From Sulfitobacter faviae (GTDB lineage: Bacteria > Pseudomonadota > Alphaproteobacteria > Rhodobacterales > Rhodobacteraceae), in assembly GCF_029870955.1 (NCBI RefSeq), contig NZ_PGFQ01000001.1, positions 806,001-870,000 on the forward strand: a stretch of 64,000 nt of DNA, given 5' to 3'. Below are positions 9,076 through 18,789 of this stretch, one piece after another; the stretch's first letter is position 1; each line of letters begins with the position of its first letter. The notes beneath the pieces are model-generated. The model was not told the origin of the DNA. It saw only the letters and a list, made by a program, of their open reading frames with translations, and did no database searches. A program made the position numbers and the translations under genes.

Positions 9076-9870
9076 CTAGCTGAGCCAGCGTTTGCGGCGC
9101 TTGTAATGTTTCACGTCGCGGAAGGACTGCCGCGCGCCGCCCTCCTCGCCCATGCCAAGGTAGAAGGACTGGATGTCCTTGTCCCCGCGCAGCTTCTCCA
9201 CATCGCCCTCCATGACGATCTGGCCGCTTTCCATGATGTAGCCGTAGTCGGCCACCGAAAACGCCACGCCCGCGTTCTGCTCCACCAGCAGGATCGCGGT
9301 GCCGTCCTCTTGGTTCAGCCGCTTGATCGTGTCGAAAATCTCAGCCACCACCTTGGGCGCGAGCCCGAGCGACGGCTCGTCCATCAGGATGAGCTCGGGC
9401 CGCGCGATCATCGCCCGGCCAAAGGCCAGCATCTGCTGCTCCCCGCCCGAGAGATAGCCCGCGATCTGCCGCCGCCGCTCCTTCAGCCGCGGGAAGAAGG
9501 CATAGACCTTGTCGTAATCCGGCTTCGCCTGCCGCCGGTCCAGCGCGTAGGAGGCGGCGATCAGATTGTCCTCCACCGTCATCTCGCTGAAGATCCGCCG
9601 CCCCTCGCGCACGTGAAACAGCCCCTGCTGCACCAGACGGTCGGGCTGGATCGACATGATCGACTGGCCCTTGAAGGAAATCCGCCCCTCGCCCACCTCG
9701 CCGTTCTCGAGGCCAAGCAGGTTGCTCGCCGCCTTCAACGTCGTGGTCTTGCCCGCGCCATTGGTGCCCAGAAGCGTGACGATCTTGCCGTCGGGCACCT
9801 CCAGCGACAGCCCGCGCAGCGCCTGCACCGTGTGGTGGTAGGTCACTTCGATGTTCTCGATGGTCAGCAC
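9076..9870 (-). CDS. livF: Branched-chain amino acid type ABC transporter, ATP-binding protein LivF
   Basis: The 264-residue ATPase is one of the two nucleotide-binding subunits of a HAAT-family importer. The Walker A reads GTNGAGKTTT, the signature LSGGEQQM, and the Walker B LILMDEPSLGLAP. I chose GTG 9870 (then LTIENIEVTYHH), which has AAAGGAG just upstream. The ATG at 9918 would add a non-homologous leader. It lies 11 bp from the acyl-CoA synthetase and 51 bp after the substrate-binding gene, in one operon. The cargo may be a fatty, dicarboxylic or aromatic acid rather than leucine, because of the linked CoA ligase. Confidence 0.88.
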   Translation of the reverse strand: MLTIENIEVTYHHTVQALRGLSLEVPDGKIVTLLGTNGAGKTTTLKAASNLLGLENGEVGEGRISFKGQSIMSIQPDRLVQQGLFHVREGRRIFSEMTVEDNLIAASYALDRRQAKPDYDKVYAFFPRLKERRRQIAGYLSGGEQQMLAFGRAMIARPELILMDEPSLGLAPKVVAEIFDTIKRLNQEDGTAILLVEQNAGVAFSVADYGYIMESGQIVMEGDVEKLRGDKDIQSFYLGMGEEGGARQSFRDVKHYKRRKRWLS

Positions 9871-9921
9871 GGGCGCTCCTTTCTCTAGGGTGTGGGGCGC
9901 CCGCCGGACGCCCCGCATTCA

Positions 9922-11130
9922 TCAAACGGTGAACCAGTCCGATTTCGGCGTGAACAGCCCATCCTCCGGGTTGTAGCCATAGACGCGGCCGGTCCCGATG
10001 GCGTTGTTCTCCATGCTCACGGGCCCGCCAAAGAAGCCGCCCGAATCCCAGTCCGAAATGCCCGAAAGCTTCTCGGCGATGTTGTCGGGGGTCAGTTCCA
10101 GCCCGGCTTCGGCGGTATCGCGGAAGGCCTTCATGGCGATCTCCAGCCCGCACATGGTCTGGATCGCCCATGTCGACATGTAGTTCTCCAGCGGCGTGCC
10201 CGCGAACATCTGCTTGCTGAGTTCGGCATACTGCTGGTAGCGCGGCGCGTCTTCGCGGTCGTAGAAATAGCGGTAGGGCATGACGCCTTCGTAGCCCGCA
10301 AGGAAGGGCCCGGCCTCGGCGGTGATCCGGTCGGCGATCAGTTTCTCCATGCCCCAGAAGGTGCCCTTGAACTTGACCGGCAGGCCAAACTGCCGCGCGC
10401 CGTCGATCAGCTGCGGCCAGACGCCGGTGACATAGCCCTGCAGGATGCAGTGATCCGCACCGGATTGCGCCAGTTTGGTGACATGGGTGGGAATGTCAGC
10501 GCCCTCGGCCTTGGTGCTTTCCTCCAGCACGACCTCGAGGCCCAGTTCCTCGGCGGTCTTGCGGCCATGCTCAATCGGATCGCGCCCGAACTCGGTGTTG
10601 GAGAAGATGAAGGCCACCTTCTGCCCGCCCTCGTTCTTGATGTTCTGCAGCAGGATATCGAACTGGCTCTGATAGGTCGGCCCCGAGAGATACTGGTAGG
10701 GGTGCGTCTCGGGGTTTGCCAGTTCCGAGGCAAAGGAGGTCGAGCCCATGATGCGGGCGTTCTCGCCCTTGAGTTCAGGCGCGATCAGCTTCATCGCGCC
10801 GGTGCTGTCGGCGAAATAGCCGATCATGTTCTTGCCTTCCGAGGCCAGCGCGCGCTGGTAGTTATTGAGCGCGTTCTGCGGCACGTAGCCCGAATCCTCG
10901 GTGACGAAGCGGATCGGCACACCGGCCACGCCGCCCTCGTCGTTGAACAGTTTCGCAGCCATGGCGAAGGCAGGCGCGACCAACTGCCCCGCCGTGGCGA
11001 AGGGCCCCGTGAGCGGCAGCGAGGCGCCGAGCACATATTCCTTGGGCTGGGCACGCAGGATCATCGGCGTGCCGATGGCCGCCGTCGCGGCAGCCGTGGT
11101 GGCGAGGAAGGATCGGCGGTTCATGGTCAT
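9922..11130 (-). CDS. ABC transporter substrate-binding protein, liv-type, Tat signal
   Basis: This 402-residue periplasmic binding protein starts at ATG 11130 behind GGGAGAAGACAG. The N terminus (MNRRSFLATTAAATAAIGTP) carries a twin-arginine signal with an alanine-rich core. The mature part opens YVLGASLPLTGPFA, the usual start of periplasmic binding protein type 1 (Peripla_BP_6) domains. It delivers ligand to the LivHM permease encoded upstream. Tat export of liv-type binding proteins is common in this group. The ligand is unknown, but the operon context with an acyl-CoA synthetase favours a carboxylic acid. Confidence 0.87.
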   Translation of the reverse strand: MTMNRRSFLATTAAATAAIGTPMILRAQPKEYVLGASLPLTGPFATAGQLVAPAFAMAAKLFNDEGGVAGVPIRFVTEDSGYVPQNALNNYQRALASEGKNMIGYFADSTGAMKLIAPELKGENARIMGSTSFASELANPETHPYQYLSGPTYQSQFDILLQNIKNEGGQKVAFIFSNTEFGRDPIEHGRKTAEELGLEVVLEESTKAEGADIPTHVTKLAQSGADHCILQGYVTGVWPQLIDGARQFGLPVKFKGTFWGMEKLIADRITAEAGPFLAGYEGVMPYRYFYDREDAPRYQQYAELSKQMFAGTPLENYMSTWAIQTMCGLEIAMKAFRDTAEAGLELTPDNIAEKLSGISDWDSGGFFGGPVSMENNAIGTGRVYGYNPEDGLFTPKSDWFTV

Positions 11131-11158
11131 CTGTCTTCTCCCTGATGTGGCCTTTTGA

Positions 11159-12229
11159 TTACCCGCGCGCAAACGGCCAACGGTTTGCGGCGCGCAGGAT
11201 GCGATCGACGATCTGGTTGATGCCCAAAGGCTCCTTGAGCAGGAACAACACCAGCAGCACGCCGAAGGCGATCTGCTGGAGGGGTGCGCGCAGCTGCCCC
11301 GCCCCGGCGCTGTCCCCGGCGAGCGCGCCGAAGAGCACCTTGATCACCTCGGGCACCATGACGACGATGATGACACCGAAAACCGGCCCCATCGTGCGCC
11401 CCATGCCGCCGATGATCAGCGCCGCCACGAGGTTGAGCGAGAGCGCCAGTTCGAACTGCTCGGGCAGGATACGGGCGTAGAAATAGGCGAAGAGCGCCCC
11501 GGCAAGGCCGCAGTAGGCCGCTGAGAGAGCGAAGCTCATCAACTTGTAGCGCAGAAGCGAGATGCCAAGGATCTCGGCGGAGTAGTCACGGTCGCGGATC
11601 GCGATGAAGGCACGGCCCACCCGGGTGCGGATCAGGTTCTGCGCCGCAAGTAGCGAGACGAGGCCGACGACGGCGATCAGCCCGAACATTTCGCGCTTGG
11701 TATCCAGCTCCCAGCCCAGCAAGTTGGGCACATTGGTGTTGAGCCCCACCATGCCGCCGGTCCAGGGGGCAAAGAGGTCTTCCTCAATCAAAAAGATCAC
11801 GATGAAATTCGCCGCCAGCGTCGCCACGGCAAGGTAGAGCCCCTTGACCCGCAGGCTCGGCAGACCCACAAGCACCCCCACCGCCGCCGCCAGTGCGACG
11901 GCCAAGGGCACCGAGACGAAGGGCATCAACCCCGCCGGGATCACCCCCGCGCCGAGGTTGCCGAAGATCGTCACCGCATAGGCGCCGATGGCGACGAAAG
12001 CGCCGTGGCCCAGCGACACCAAACCGGTATAGCCGGTCAGAATGTTGATCCCCACCACGGCGATCAACAGGATGCCCATCTGGCTGGCGATCAGGATGAG
12101 GTAGTCGTTGCCGAACAGCGTGAACAGGACAAGCGCAAGGATCGACCCGTAGACAAAGGCCTGTTTGTAGCGGTTGTTCAGCACCCGCTCGTCGGCGGCA
12201 TAGCTGGACTTCAGATTGGCGTTGATCAT
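11159..12229 (-). CDS. livM: Branched-chain amino acid type ABC transporter permease LivM
   Basis: This inner-membrane permease of 356 residues has many hydrophobic segments and the family motif GYTGLVSLGHGAFVAIGAYA near residue 75. ATG 12229 overlaps the livH stop in an ATGA, which indicates translational coupling. It pairs with LivH to form the channel and is energised by LivG and LivF. The C-terminal tail (NQIVDRILRAANRWPFARG) is cytoplasmic in the family. Confidence 0.88.
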   Translation of the reverse strand: MINANLKSSYAADERVLNNRYKQAFVYGSILALVLFTLFGNDYLILIASQMGILLIAVVGINILTGYTGLVSLGHGAFVAIGAYAVTIFGNLGAGVIPAGLMPFVSVPLAVALAAAVGVLVGLPSLRVKGLYLAVATLAANFIVIFLIEEDLFAPWTGGMVGLNTNVPNLLGWELDTKREMFGLIAVVGLVSLLAAQNLIRTRVGRAFIAIRDRDYSAEILGISLLRYKLMSFALSAAYCGLAGALFAYFYARILPEQFELALSLNLVAALIIGGMGRTMGPVFGVIIVVMVPEVIKVLFGALAGDSAGAGQLRAPLQQIAFGVLLVLFLLKEPLGINQIVDRILRAANRWPFARG

Positions 12230-13230
12230 ATCCGCTCGACCTCCTTTTGTCCCATCAGCCCGTGCGGGCGCCAGATCAGCACCACCAGCACAGTGACGTA
12301 AGGCACGATCTCGGCCCAGCCGCCGCCCATCTGCCACTGGGTCATGGCCTCCAGCACGCCCACCACCATCGCGGCGATCAGCACGCCCACGTAGCTATCC
12401 AGCCCGCCCATCAGCACGATCGCTAGCACCGAAAAGCCGAAGAGCCCGAGGCTTGGCGAAATGCCGTTGCGCGTGGCGAGGATTGCGCCCGCGATGGCTC
12501 CGGTGGTGCTGGCCAGCACCCAGGCGCGGGAGAAGACCTTGGGGACCGAGATGCCCATGGAATAGGCGGTGGACTGGTCCTCGGCCGTGGCGCGGATGGC
12601 GATGCCGCCCTTGGTGAACTTCACGAAGGCGACGATGCCGCCAAACAGCAGCAGCGCCACGGCCATGTTCACCAGATCGGTGCCGAAGAGGAAGATCATC
12701 GTGCCGAAAAGCTCGAAGCGGATCGGCATGTTAGGCGCGATATAGGGCACGCTTGCGGCATCCGCCGTCCAGATCAACTGCGCCGCCCCCGACAGGATCG
12801 AGATCAACCCCACCGTCACCATGATCATGGCAAAGATCGACTGCCCCATCAGCGGGCGCATCAGCACCCGCTCGATCACCCGGCCGAGGATCGCGTTGCA
12901 GACCAGCGCCCCCGCCAGTCCCAGCAGGATGCGCGGCAGGTTCGCCACCCAGTCGAGCACCGCCGCCACGGGCGAAAACATCGGCAAATCGCCCCGCATC
13001 TCGACCATCCAGCCGGGCTGCCACGAGGCCAGCCATGCGGGCGCCCAAGGCTGGGCGGGAACGATCACGGCGAAGGTGAAATAGAAATAGGCGCCGAACA
13101 TGATCAGGTAGCCATGGGCGAAGTTCACCACCTTGGTGGCCTTGTAGACGCTCACGATGCCCACGGCGATCAGCGCGTAGATCGCCCCGGCCATCAGCCC
13201 GTTGATCGCAAATTGCACGAACTGCCCCAT
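12226..13230 (-). CDS. livH: Branched-chain amino acid type ABC transporter permease LivH
   Basis: The 334-residue membrane protein begins MGQFVQFAINGLMAGAIYAL, the standard LivH N terminus, and contains the YSMGISVP segment of the cytoplasmic coupling loop followed by further membrane spans. It forms the transmembrane channel with LivM. It lies between livG, with a 73-bp gap holding two palindromes, and livM, with an ATGA overlap. Confidence 0.88.
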   Translation of the reverse strand: MGQFVQFAINGLMAGAIYALIAVGIVSVYKATKVVNFAHGYLIMFGAYFYFTFAVIVPAQPWAPAWLASWQPGWMVEMRGDLPMFSPVAAVLDWVANLPRILLGLAGALVCNAILGRVIERVLMRPLMGQSIFAMIMVTVGLISILSGAAQLIWTADAASVPYIAPNMPIRFELFGTMIFLFGTDLVNMAVALLLFGGIVAFVKFTKGGIAIRATAEDQSTAYSMGISVPKVFSRAWVLASTTGAIAGAILATRNGISPSLGLFGFSVLAIVLMGGLDSYVGVLIAAMVVGVLEAMTQWQMGGGWAEIVPYVTVLVVLIWRPHGLMGQKEVERI

Positions 13231-13254
13231 CAGAGCGCCTCCCTTTCCATACGC

Positions 13255-13301
13255 CCGGAATTTTTCAAAAATTCCGGCCCGATTTCTTTTAAAGAAATCG
13301 G
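13255..13301. repeat. Two adjacent perfect palindromes between livG and livH
   Basis: Positions 13255-13277 form arms CCGGAATTTTT and AAAAATTCCGG around one base. After one base, 13279-13301 form arms CCGATTTCTTT and AAAGAAATCGG around one base. Both are 23 bp with 11-bp arms. In RNA each would fold into a stable hairpin inside the operon. They could be a processing or attenuation site or a small intergenic repeat. No function is proven. Confidence 0.6.
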
Positions 13302-13303
13302 CG

Positions 13304-14118
13304 TCATGCCGCGGCCCCCAAATAGGCTTCGATCACCGCCGGGTTGTTGGAGACCTCCTCAGGCGTGCCGCTGGCGATCTGCTGGCCAAAGTTCAGCACG
13401 ACGATGCGGCTACAGATGTCCATCACCATGTGCATGTCATGTTCCACCAGCAGGATCGTGGTGCCGAATTGCTCCTGCACGTCGAGGATGAAACGCGCCA
13501 TGTCGGCGGTCTCCTCGCGGTTCATGCCCGCAACCGGCTCGTCCAGCAGCAGTACACGCGGGCGCATCGCCAGCGCGCGGCCCAGTTCGACCCGTTTCTG
13601 CAAGCCGTAGGGCAGCATGGTGATCGGATATTTGCGGATATGGTCGATCTCGAGAAAATCGATCACCTGCTCCTCGATCTCGCGGCGCAGCTCCAGCTCG
13701 GCCTTCTGCGCCGCGCCGAAATAGCGCAGCGCCTGCCAGACATTGGTCTTGAGCCGCGTGTGCCCGCCGAGTTTGATATTGTCGAGCACTGTCATGCCGC
13801 GAAACAGCGCGATGTTCTGAAAGGTCCGCGCGAGGCCAAGGCCTGCGCGCTTGTCGGGGCTGAGCGTGGTGATATCCTCTCCGTCAAAGGCAACGCTGCC
13901 CCGGTCGGGCCTGTAAAACCCTGAAATCGCATTGAAAAGTGAGGTTTTGCCCGCGCCGTTGGGCCGATCACCCCGGTGATCTCTCCGGCCTTGGCTTCGA
14001 AATTCACCCCCTGCAGCGCCTTGATGCCGCCAAAGGACAGATGCAAATCCTCAACCCTCAGCAATCGCCCACTCCCATGCGGCGACGGCTGCGGCCCCCC
14101 GCAAGGGGCGCGTGACAT
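13304..14118 (-). CDS. livG: Branched-chain amino acid type ABC transporter, ATP-binding protein LivG, one frame break
   Basis: This is the second nucleotide-binding subunit of the liv-type importer. The N-terminal part reads LLRVEDLHLSFGGIKALQGV and enters the Walker A as GVIGP, where the frame is lost near 13961-13963. Adding one C gives GPNGAGKTSLFN. The downstream frame continues with LDNIKLGGHTRL, Walker B RVLLLDEPVAGMN and the liv-specific tail ending in EAYLGAA. It is the first gene of the transporter operon. ATG 14118 is the longest start; an internal start nearer LLRVEDL is possible. The break falls in a short C run inside an invariant motif, so a sequence error is likely. Confidence 0.82.
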
Positions 14119-14329
14119 CCGATCATCGACGGATCCTCCCTATGTCCCGACCCCTGCCCCTTTTGGCGGTGCTTGTGGTATCGGCCTGTTGACCCTTTCA
14201 CCCTATCCGAAGCGCGGCATCTCGCAAGTCTTTCGGTTAGGCGCGCGGGAAAGCGCCCCCGCGCCGGAGCGGCTCGGAAGGTGCAATGCTATGGAAGGGA
14301 AGGGAAAACCCCGTGGCTGTGACGCTACG

Positions 14330-15019
14330 TCAGGTCAGCTGTGCGATCAGGGTTTTCAGCGCTTTGCGGCTGTGATCCTCTAGGGGCGCCATGCGCGAGC
14401 GCCAGAGCGTCGCCTGCGATTGCAGGATCAGCCCGTCGCTGAGGATCTTCAGGTGATTGGCGCGCAGGGTTTCCCCGCTGGAGGTGATATCGGCGATGGC
14501 CTCGGCGGTCTCGTTCAGCACCGTGCCCTCGGTCGCGCCTTGGCTGTCGACCAGCGCATAGTCGGCCACGCCATGGGTGCGCAGAAATTCCCGCACCAGC
14601 CGGTGATACTTGGTGGCGATGCGCAGACGGAAGCCATGTTCGGCGCGGAAGGCGGCGGCGGCGGCGTCGAGATCATCCAGCGTGTCGACATCGACCCAAG
14701 CCTGCGGCACGGCAATGATTAGGTCGGCATGGCCGAAGTTCAACTCTTCCACCGGTTCGACCAACTGATCCCAAAGCGCCAGTTTTTCCTGCACCAGATC
14801 GGTGCCGGTGACGCCCAGATGGATCCGCCCCGCCGAGAGTTCGCGCGGGATTTCACCCGCCGAAAGCAGCACGAGCGAGACATCCTCGATCCCCTCGACC
14901 TTGCCCGCATATTCGCGGTCGGACCCTGTGCGTTGCAGGCTGACGCCGCGCGCGCCGAACCATTCAAAGGTCTTCTCCATCAGCCGCCCCTTAGACGGCA
15001 CACCCAGTTTCAGCGTCAT
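14330..15019 (-). CDS. hisG: ATP phosphoribosyltransferase, short form
   Basis: This 229-residue enzyme catalyses the first step of histidine synthesis, joining ATP and PRPP. It is the short HisG form, which lacks the C-terminal regulatory domain and needs HisZ. Visible features are the start LKLGVPSKGRL, RELSAGRIHLGVTGTD, and the PRPP-binding loop DSQGATEGTVLNETAEAIADI near 165-185. The ATG overlaps the hisZ stop in an ATGA. The operon order is hisS-hisZ-hisG. Downstream, 14119-14329 up to livG holds nothing recognisable. Confidence 0.93.
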   Translation of the reverse strand: MTLKLGVPSKGRLMEKTFEWFGARGVSLQRTGSDREYAGKVEGIEDVSLVLLSAGEIPRELSAGRIHLGVTGTDLVQEKLALWDQLVEPVEELNFGHADLIIAVPQAWVDVDTLDDLDAAAAAFRAEHGFRLRIATKYHRLVREFLRTHGVADYALVDSQGATEGTVLNETAEAIADITSSGETLRANHLKILSDGLILQSQATLWRSRMAPLEDHSRKALKTLIAQLT

Positions 15020-16098
15020 TGCCCGGCCTCCAGTTCCAGCATCAGGCCGGGGCGCATCACACCGCCCACCGCCGGGATTTCGTCGCCCTGCCCCAGCCGC
15101 CGGGTCAGCGCGTCATAGCGCCCGCCAGAGGCGATGCTGGGCAGATCGGGCCGCGAGGCGGCACGGAAGGCAAAGACGAAACCGTCGTAATATTCCATCG
15201 AAGACCGGCCATGGCTGGCCTCAAAGAGCAGCGCGTCGGTGTCGATGCCGCGGGCGCGCATTGCATCGGCGCGGGCCGCGACACGGGCCACGGCATCGCC
15301 GATGGCGGGCATGTCGACGGCCAGATCGCGCAGGCGGCTCAGCGCGTTGGGCAGGGTTTCCCGCACCTCCAACAGCGCCTCGAAAAGGTCGACCTGCTGT
15401 GCAGAGATCGGCGGCGTCTGCGCATCCTCGCGCAGGGCCGCGACGCGGGCTTCGATCTCGGCACGGGAGCGCAGCCCCACCATCGGCGCGTCGCATGTCA
15501 CCTCGGCCTCGGCCAGCAACGCCTTGCGCCCCGCGGGCACAGGGCTGCGCCCGGCATAACGGTCAAGCAGCGCACGAAAGCGGCGTGGGCGCCAGATGTG
15601 GCGCATCAACGCCTGTTTGCGCGCAGGCGATGTGCCCAAGCCCTGCACCGCCGCCATCAGCACGCCGATGTCGCCGGTCACCGGGCGCACCGGCAGCCCC
15701 TGCATCGCCTCGGCGATCAGGGCGAAAACCTCGGCATCCGCCGCCGCCGGATCGGCACGGTCGAAGACCTCGAAACCCACCTGAATATACTCATTGGCGC
15801 GGTTCGGGTCGTGTTCCTGACGGCGGAAAACCTCGCCTGAATAGGTGTAGCGCGCGGGCTCGGCCCCATGGGCCATATGCATCTGCACTACGGGCACGGT
15901 GAAATCGGGGCGCAGCATCTGCTCACCGCGCAGCGCGTCCGAGGTGACATAGGCCCGGGCGCGGATATCCTCGCCATAGAGGTCCAGCAGCGTGTCCGCC
16001 GGTTGCAAGATCGGCGGCTCGACCAGAACGGCGCCCTGCCCCTCGAAAATCGCGCGCAGGGAGGCCGCGCGCGCCAGCGTTTCGGAACGTGTGGGCAT
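15016..16098 (-). CDS. hisZ: ATP phosphoribosyltransferase regulatory subunit
   Basis: The 360-residue protein is a class II aminoacyl-tRNA synthetase paralogue without aminoacylation activity. It forms the hetero-octamer with short HisG and confers histidine feedback control. Evidence includes the motif 2-like region LRPDFTVPVVQMHM, the context RYTYSGEVFRRQE, and the late ASGGRYDALTRRLG. It starts at the hisS stop (TGATG) and ends in an ATGA overlap with hisG, so the three genes are coupled. Its presence together with short HisG is the expected pairing. Confidence 0.92.
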   Translation of the reverse strand: MPTRSETLARAASLRAIFEGQGAVLVEPPILQPADTLLDLYGEDIRARAYVTSDALRGEQMLRPDFTVPVVQMHMAHGAEPARYTYSGEVFRRQEHDPNRANEYIQVGFEVFDRADPAAADAEVFALIAEAMQGLPVRPVTGDIGVLMAAVQGLGTSPARKQALMRHIWRPRRFRALLDRYAGRSPVPAGRKALLAEAEVTCDAPMVGLRSRAEIEARVAALREDAQTPPISAQQVDLFEALLEVRETLPNALSRLRDLAVDMPAIGDAVARVAARADAMRARGIDTDALLFEASHGRSSMEYYDGFVFAFRAASRPDLPSIASGGRYDALTRRLGQGDEIPAVGGVMRPGLMLELEAGQ

Positions 16099-17737
16099 CA
16101 GCTTGTCCGATCCAGAATATCGCGCACCGCTTTGATCAGATCGCCGCGCGGCATCTCATATTGGTTGGGGCGCTCTTTCCACTCGTCATGGCTGGCCTCT
16201 TGCGCCAGTTGCGCACCCAGCACCATGTCCTTGATCTGCACCACGCCGCGGTCCTTTTCGTCACCGCCCTCGATGACCACCACGGGGCTTTGCCGCTTGT
16301 CGGCGTATTTCATCTGGTTGCCGAAGTTCTTCGGATTGCCGAGGTAGACCTCGGCCCGAATGCCCGCCTGCCGCAGCTCGGCCACCATGGCTTGATAATC
16401 AGCCATGCGGTCGCGGTCCATCACGGTGACGACGACGGGGCCTGTCGCTTCGGCCTCAAGCCGCCCTTTGGCGGCCAGCGCGGCGAGAAGACGGTCAACA
16501 CCGATGGAGACGCCGGTCGCTGGCACTTCCTGCCCGGTGAAACGCTTCACCAGATCGTCGTAGCGCCCCCGCCCGCGACCGAGCCGAAGTTCCGCGCGCG
16601 GCCCTTTTCGTCTTTGATCTCGAAGGTCAGTTCGGCCTCAAAGACCGGGCCGGTGTAATAGCCAAGGCCGCGCACGACCGAGGGGTCGACGACAATTCGA
16701 TCGGAATGATAGCCCTGAGCATTTAAGAGATCAGCAATCTCTCCAAGCTCGTTGGCTCCTTCCAACCCCACTGCAGAACCCTCGACAATCTCTCGTAGGT
16801 AAGAAATTGTTAGCTTATTTCTTAATTCACTCGGCGCAACACCCTCGTTACTACTGTTCATAGCAACTTCTTGAGCATGATCGCGGAACTTGCGTAGGAA
16901 CGGTCGCCCTTCTGCATCATTGCCCGTCATATCGTAGGAACCCAAAAGGCGGATGCGACTTTCGATTGTTTCATTTGCCCCGACAAATCTCATCACTGTG
17001 TCGACTTGCGCCTCGCCCAGCCCCGCACCTTTGGTGAAATCGCCACTGTCGTCCTTGCGGCCCTCACCCAAAAGCGCGCGCACGCCGTCGGGCCCCAGCC
17101 GGTCGAGCTTGTCGATGGCGCGCAGCACGATGCCGCGCTCAGCCTCTTTGTCGTCGCCCGAAAGCCCGGCCACTTCGAGCACGCCGTTCAGCACCTTGCG
17201 GTTGTTCACCCGCACCACATAGTCGCCACGTGCGATGCCGACTTCCTCAAGGCAGTCGGCCAGCATGGCGCAGATCTCCGCATCCGCCGCCACCGAAGGC
17301 GCGCCCACGGTATCGGCGTCGCATTGGTAGAACTGCCGGAACCGCCCCGGCCCGGGCTTCTCATTGCGCCAGACCGGGCCCATGGCGTAGCGCCGGTAGG
17401 GCATCGGCAGGTCGTTGCGGTGCTGGGCATAGACCCGCGCCAAGGGCGCGGTCAGGTCATAGCGCAGTGCGAGCCAATCGCCGGGCTTGTCGCCCTCGGC
17501 ATCCTCCTGCCAAGCAAAGACGCCTTCGTTCGGGCGGTCAACGTCGGGCAGGAACTTGCCAAGCGCCTCAACCGTCTCCACGCCCGAGCTTTCCAGCGCG
17601 TCGAACCCGTAGCGGTGATAGACGGCGGCGATCTTGTTCAGCATCTCGGCCCGATGGGTCACCTCGGTCCCGAAATAATCGCGGAACCCTTTCGGGGTTT
17701 GCGCCTTGGGACGGGGGGTTTTCTTGGGCTTTGCCAT
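16098..17737 (-). CDS. hisS: Histidine-tRNA ligase, one frame break and an AT-rich internal patch
   Basis: This class II synthetase charges tRNA-His. It starts at ATG 17737 ([20 protein letters not shown]). Motif 2 is visible ([22 protein letters not shown]). The frame is lost at the C run 16566-16570, within the family motif that should read [12 protein letters not shown]. One added G joins the C-terminal part ([10 protein letters not shown], then the anticodon-binding domain) to give about 546 residues. Between about 16690 and 16990 (residues 250-350) the DNA becomes visibly AT-richer than the rest; line 16801-16860 is 23 of 60 G+C. That segment encodes the stretch leading to [13 protein letters not shown]. 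The patch may reflect recombination with a diverged allele. Confidence 0.88.
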
Positions 17738-17866
17738 GGCAAGGATCCTCGGTGCATCAATTGGCCTCGCGTCTAGCCCAAGCCCCCGCAAGAGCAAGCA
17801 ACGCGGCATCCCGCCCCTGTCCCGCGCCGCCGGTCCGTGCTAGATCGCGCAAAAAGGATGCGCGCC

Positions 17867-18108
17867 ATGACTGACCAAAGCCCTGATCACACCCCAGACC
17901 AAACAGCCGAGCATATCAGCCGCCTCGAAGAGCAGATCGCCCATCTGACCCGCGCGGTCGACGATATGTCAGAGATCGTCACCCGTCAGGAGGCCGAGAT
18001 CGTCACCCTGAACCGCCGCGTCCATATGCTGATGCAGCGCGAAGGAGAGCGGGACGCTTCGGGCGGCGGCGCGGTGCTTTTGGGCGATGAGCGCCCCCGC
18101 ATTACTGA
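17867..18108 (+). CDS. slyX: SlyX family protein, frame break at the C terminus
   Basis: This is a small coiled-coil protein of about 80 residues and unknown role. The central helix reads ISRLEEQIAHLTRAVDDMSEIVTRQ, with the family pattern of hydrophobic repeats. SlyX proteins end in PPHY. Here the C run at 18094-18098 is one base short, so the raw frame runs on to 18226. Adding one C gives DERPPHY and a stop at 18106-18108. It is divergent from hisS and convergent with the lipoprotein gene. Confidence 0.78.
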
Positions 18109-18128
18109 GCGGCAGCGCCGCGCACCCG

Positions 18129-18694
18129 TCAATTGGCTGATTTCATTGCCACGGCGGCGACGGCCCCGTCGTGCACCAGCACTTCGGACCAGCGCGCGGT
18201 CTGGCCCAAACGCTCATAGGCGCTGACGAAAAAGGTGGTCTTGTCGAGTTTGCCGATCTGCCGCCCGCAGGGTTTCCCGCGCCCCGCACCGCAGAGACGG
18301 GCCTTGATCGCCTCATAGGCCGCGTCGGTCTCGGCGGTGGGCAGGTTCTCTCCCCCGGGCCGTAGTGTAGTTGCTCATAGACCGAAGGTGTGCCGAACAG
18401 CACATTGGCCGCCGTCAACTGACGCGCGCAATCATCCGCAAAGCCGGTGATGTAGAAACTGCGCGCCCCGGCGCTGCCGGGCTGCGAATCGAACAACCGA
18501 TAGCCCCGCGCCGCGGGCTCCTCGACCAGTTGCCCCAATTCGCTCAGATCCAGATCGCAGACACGGGCCACCTCACCGAACGGCAGGACGGTGCCGAATG
18601 AAACCTCGGAGACCTGCGGGTTCGGCGCCGTGGGGGCCATGGCGCAGGCAGACAGCAACGCCCCCATAATCAAAAGGCCGATGCGTCGTTTCAT
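18129..18694 (-). CDS. Predicted lipoprotein of unknown function, one frame break
   Basis: The N terminus MKRRIGLLIMGALLSACAMAP is a lipoprotein signal with lipobox LLSAC, cleaved before the cysteine. The mature domain contains a likely disulfide-forming cysteine pair (ARVCDLD and DDCARQL). The reading frame breaks in the C run 18352-18356. With one base added it continues with NLPTAETDAAYEAIKARLCG and then a tail ending VAAVAMKSAN at 18129. I recognise it only as a conserved Rhodobacteraceae lipoprotein. It lies convergent to slyX and upstream of dnaE on the same strand. Confidence 0.65.
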
Positions 18695-18789
18695 GCTCTG
18701 CTCCCCATTGCTTGGCAGGCAGGTAGCGCAGCCACCCGCCGCCGTCCACTGGACGCGTAAATGACGCGGCGGCCGGGGCGGCGGGAAGG

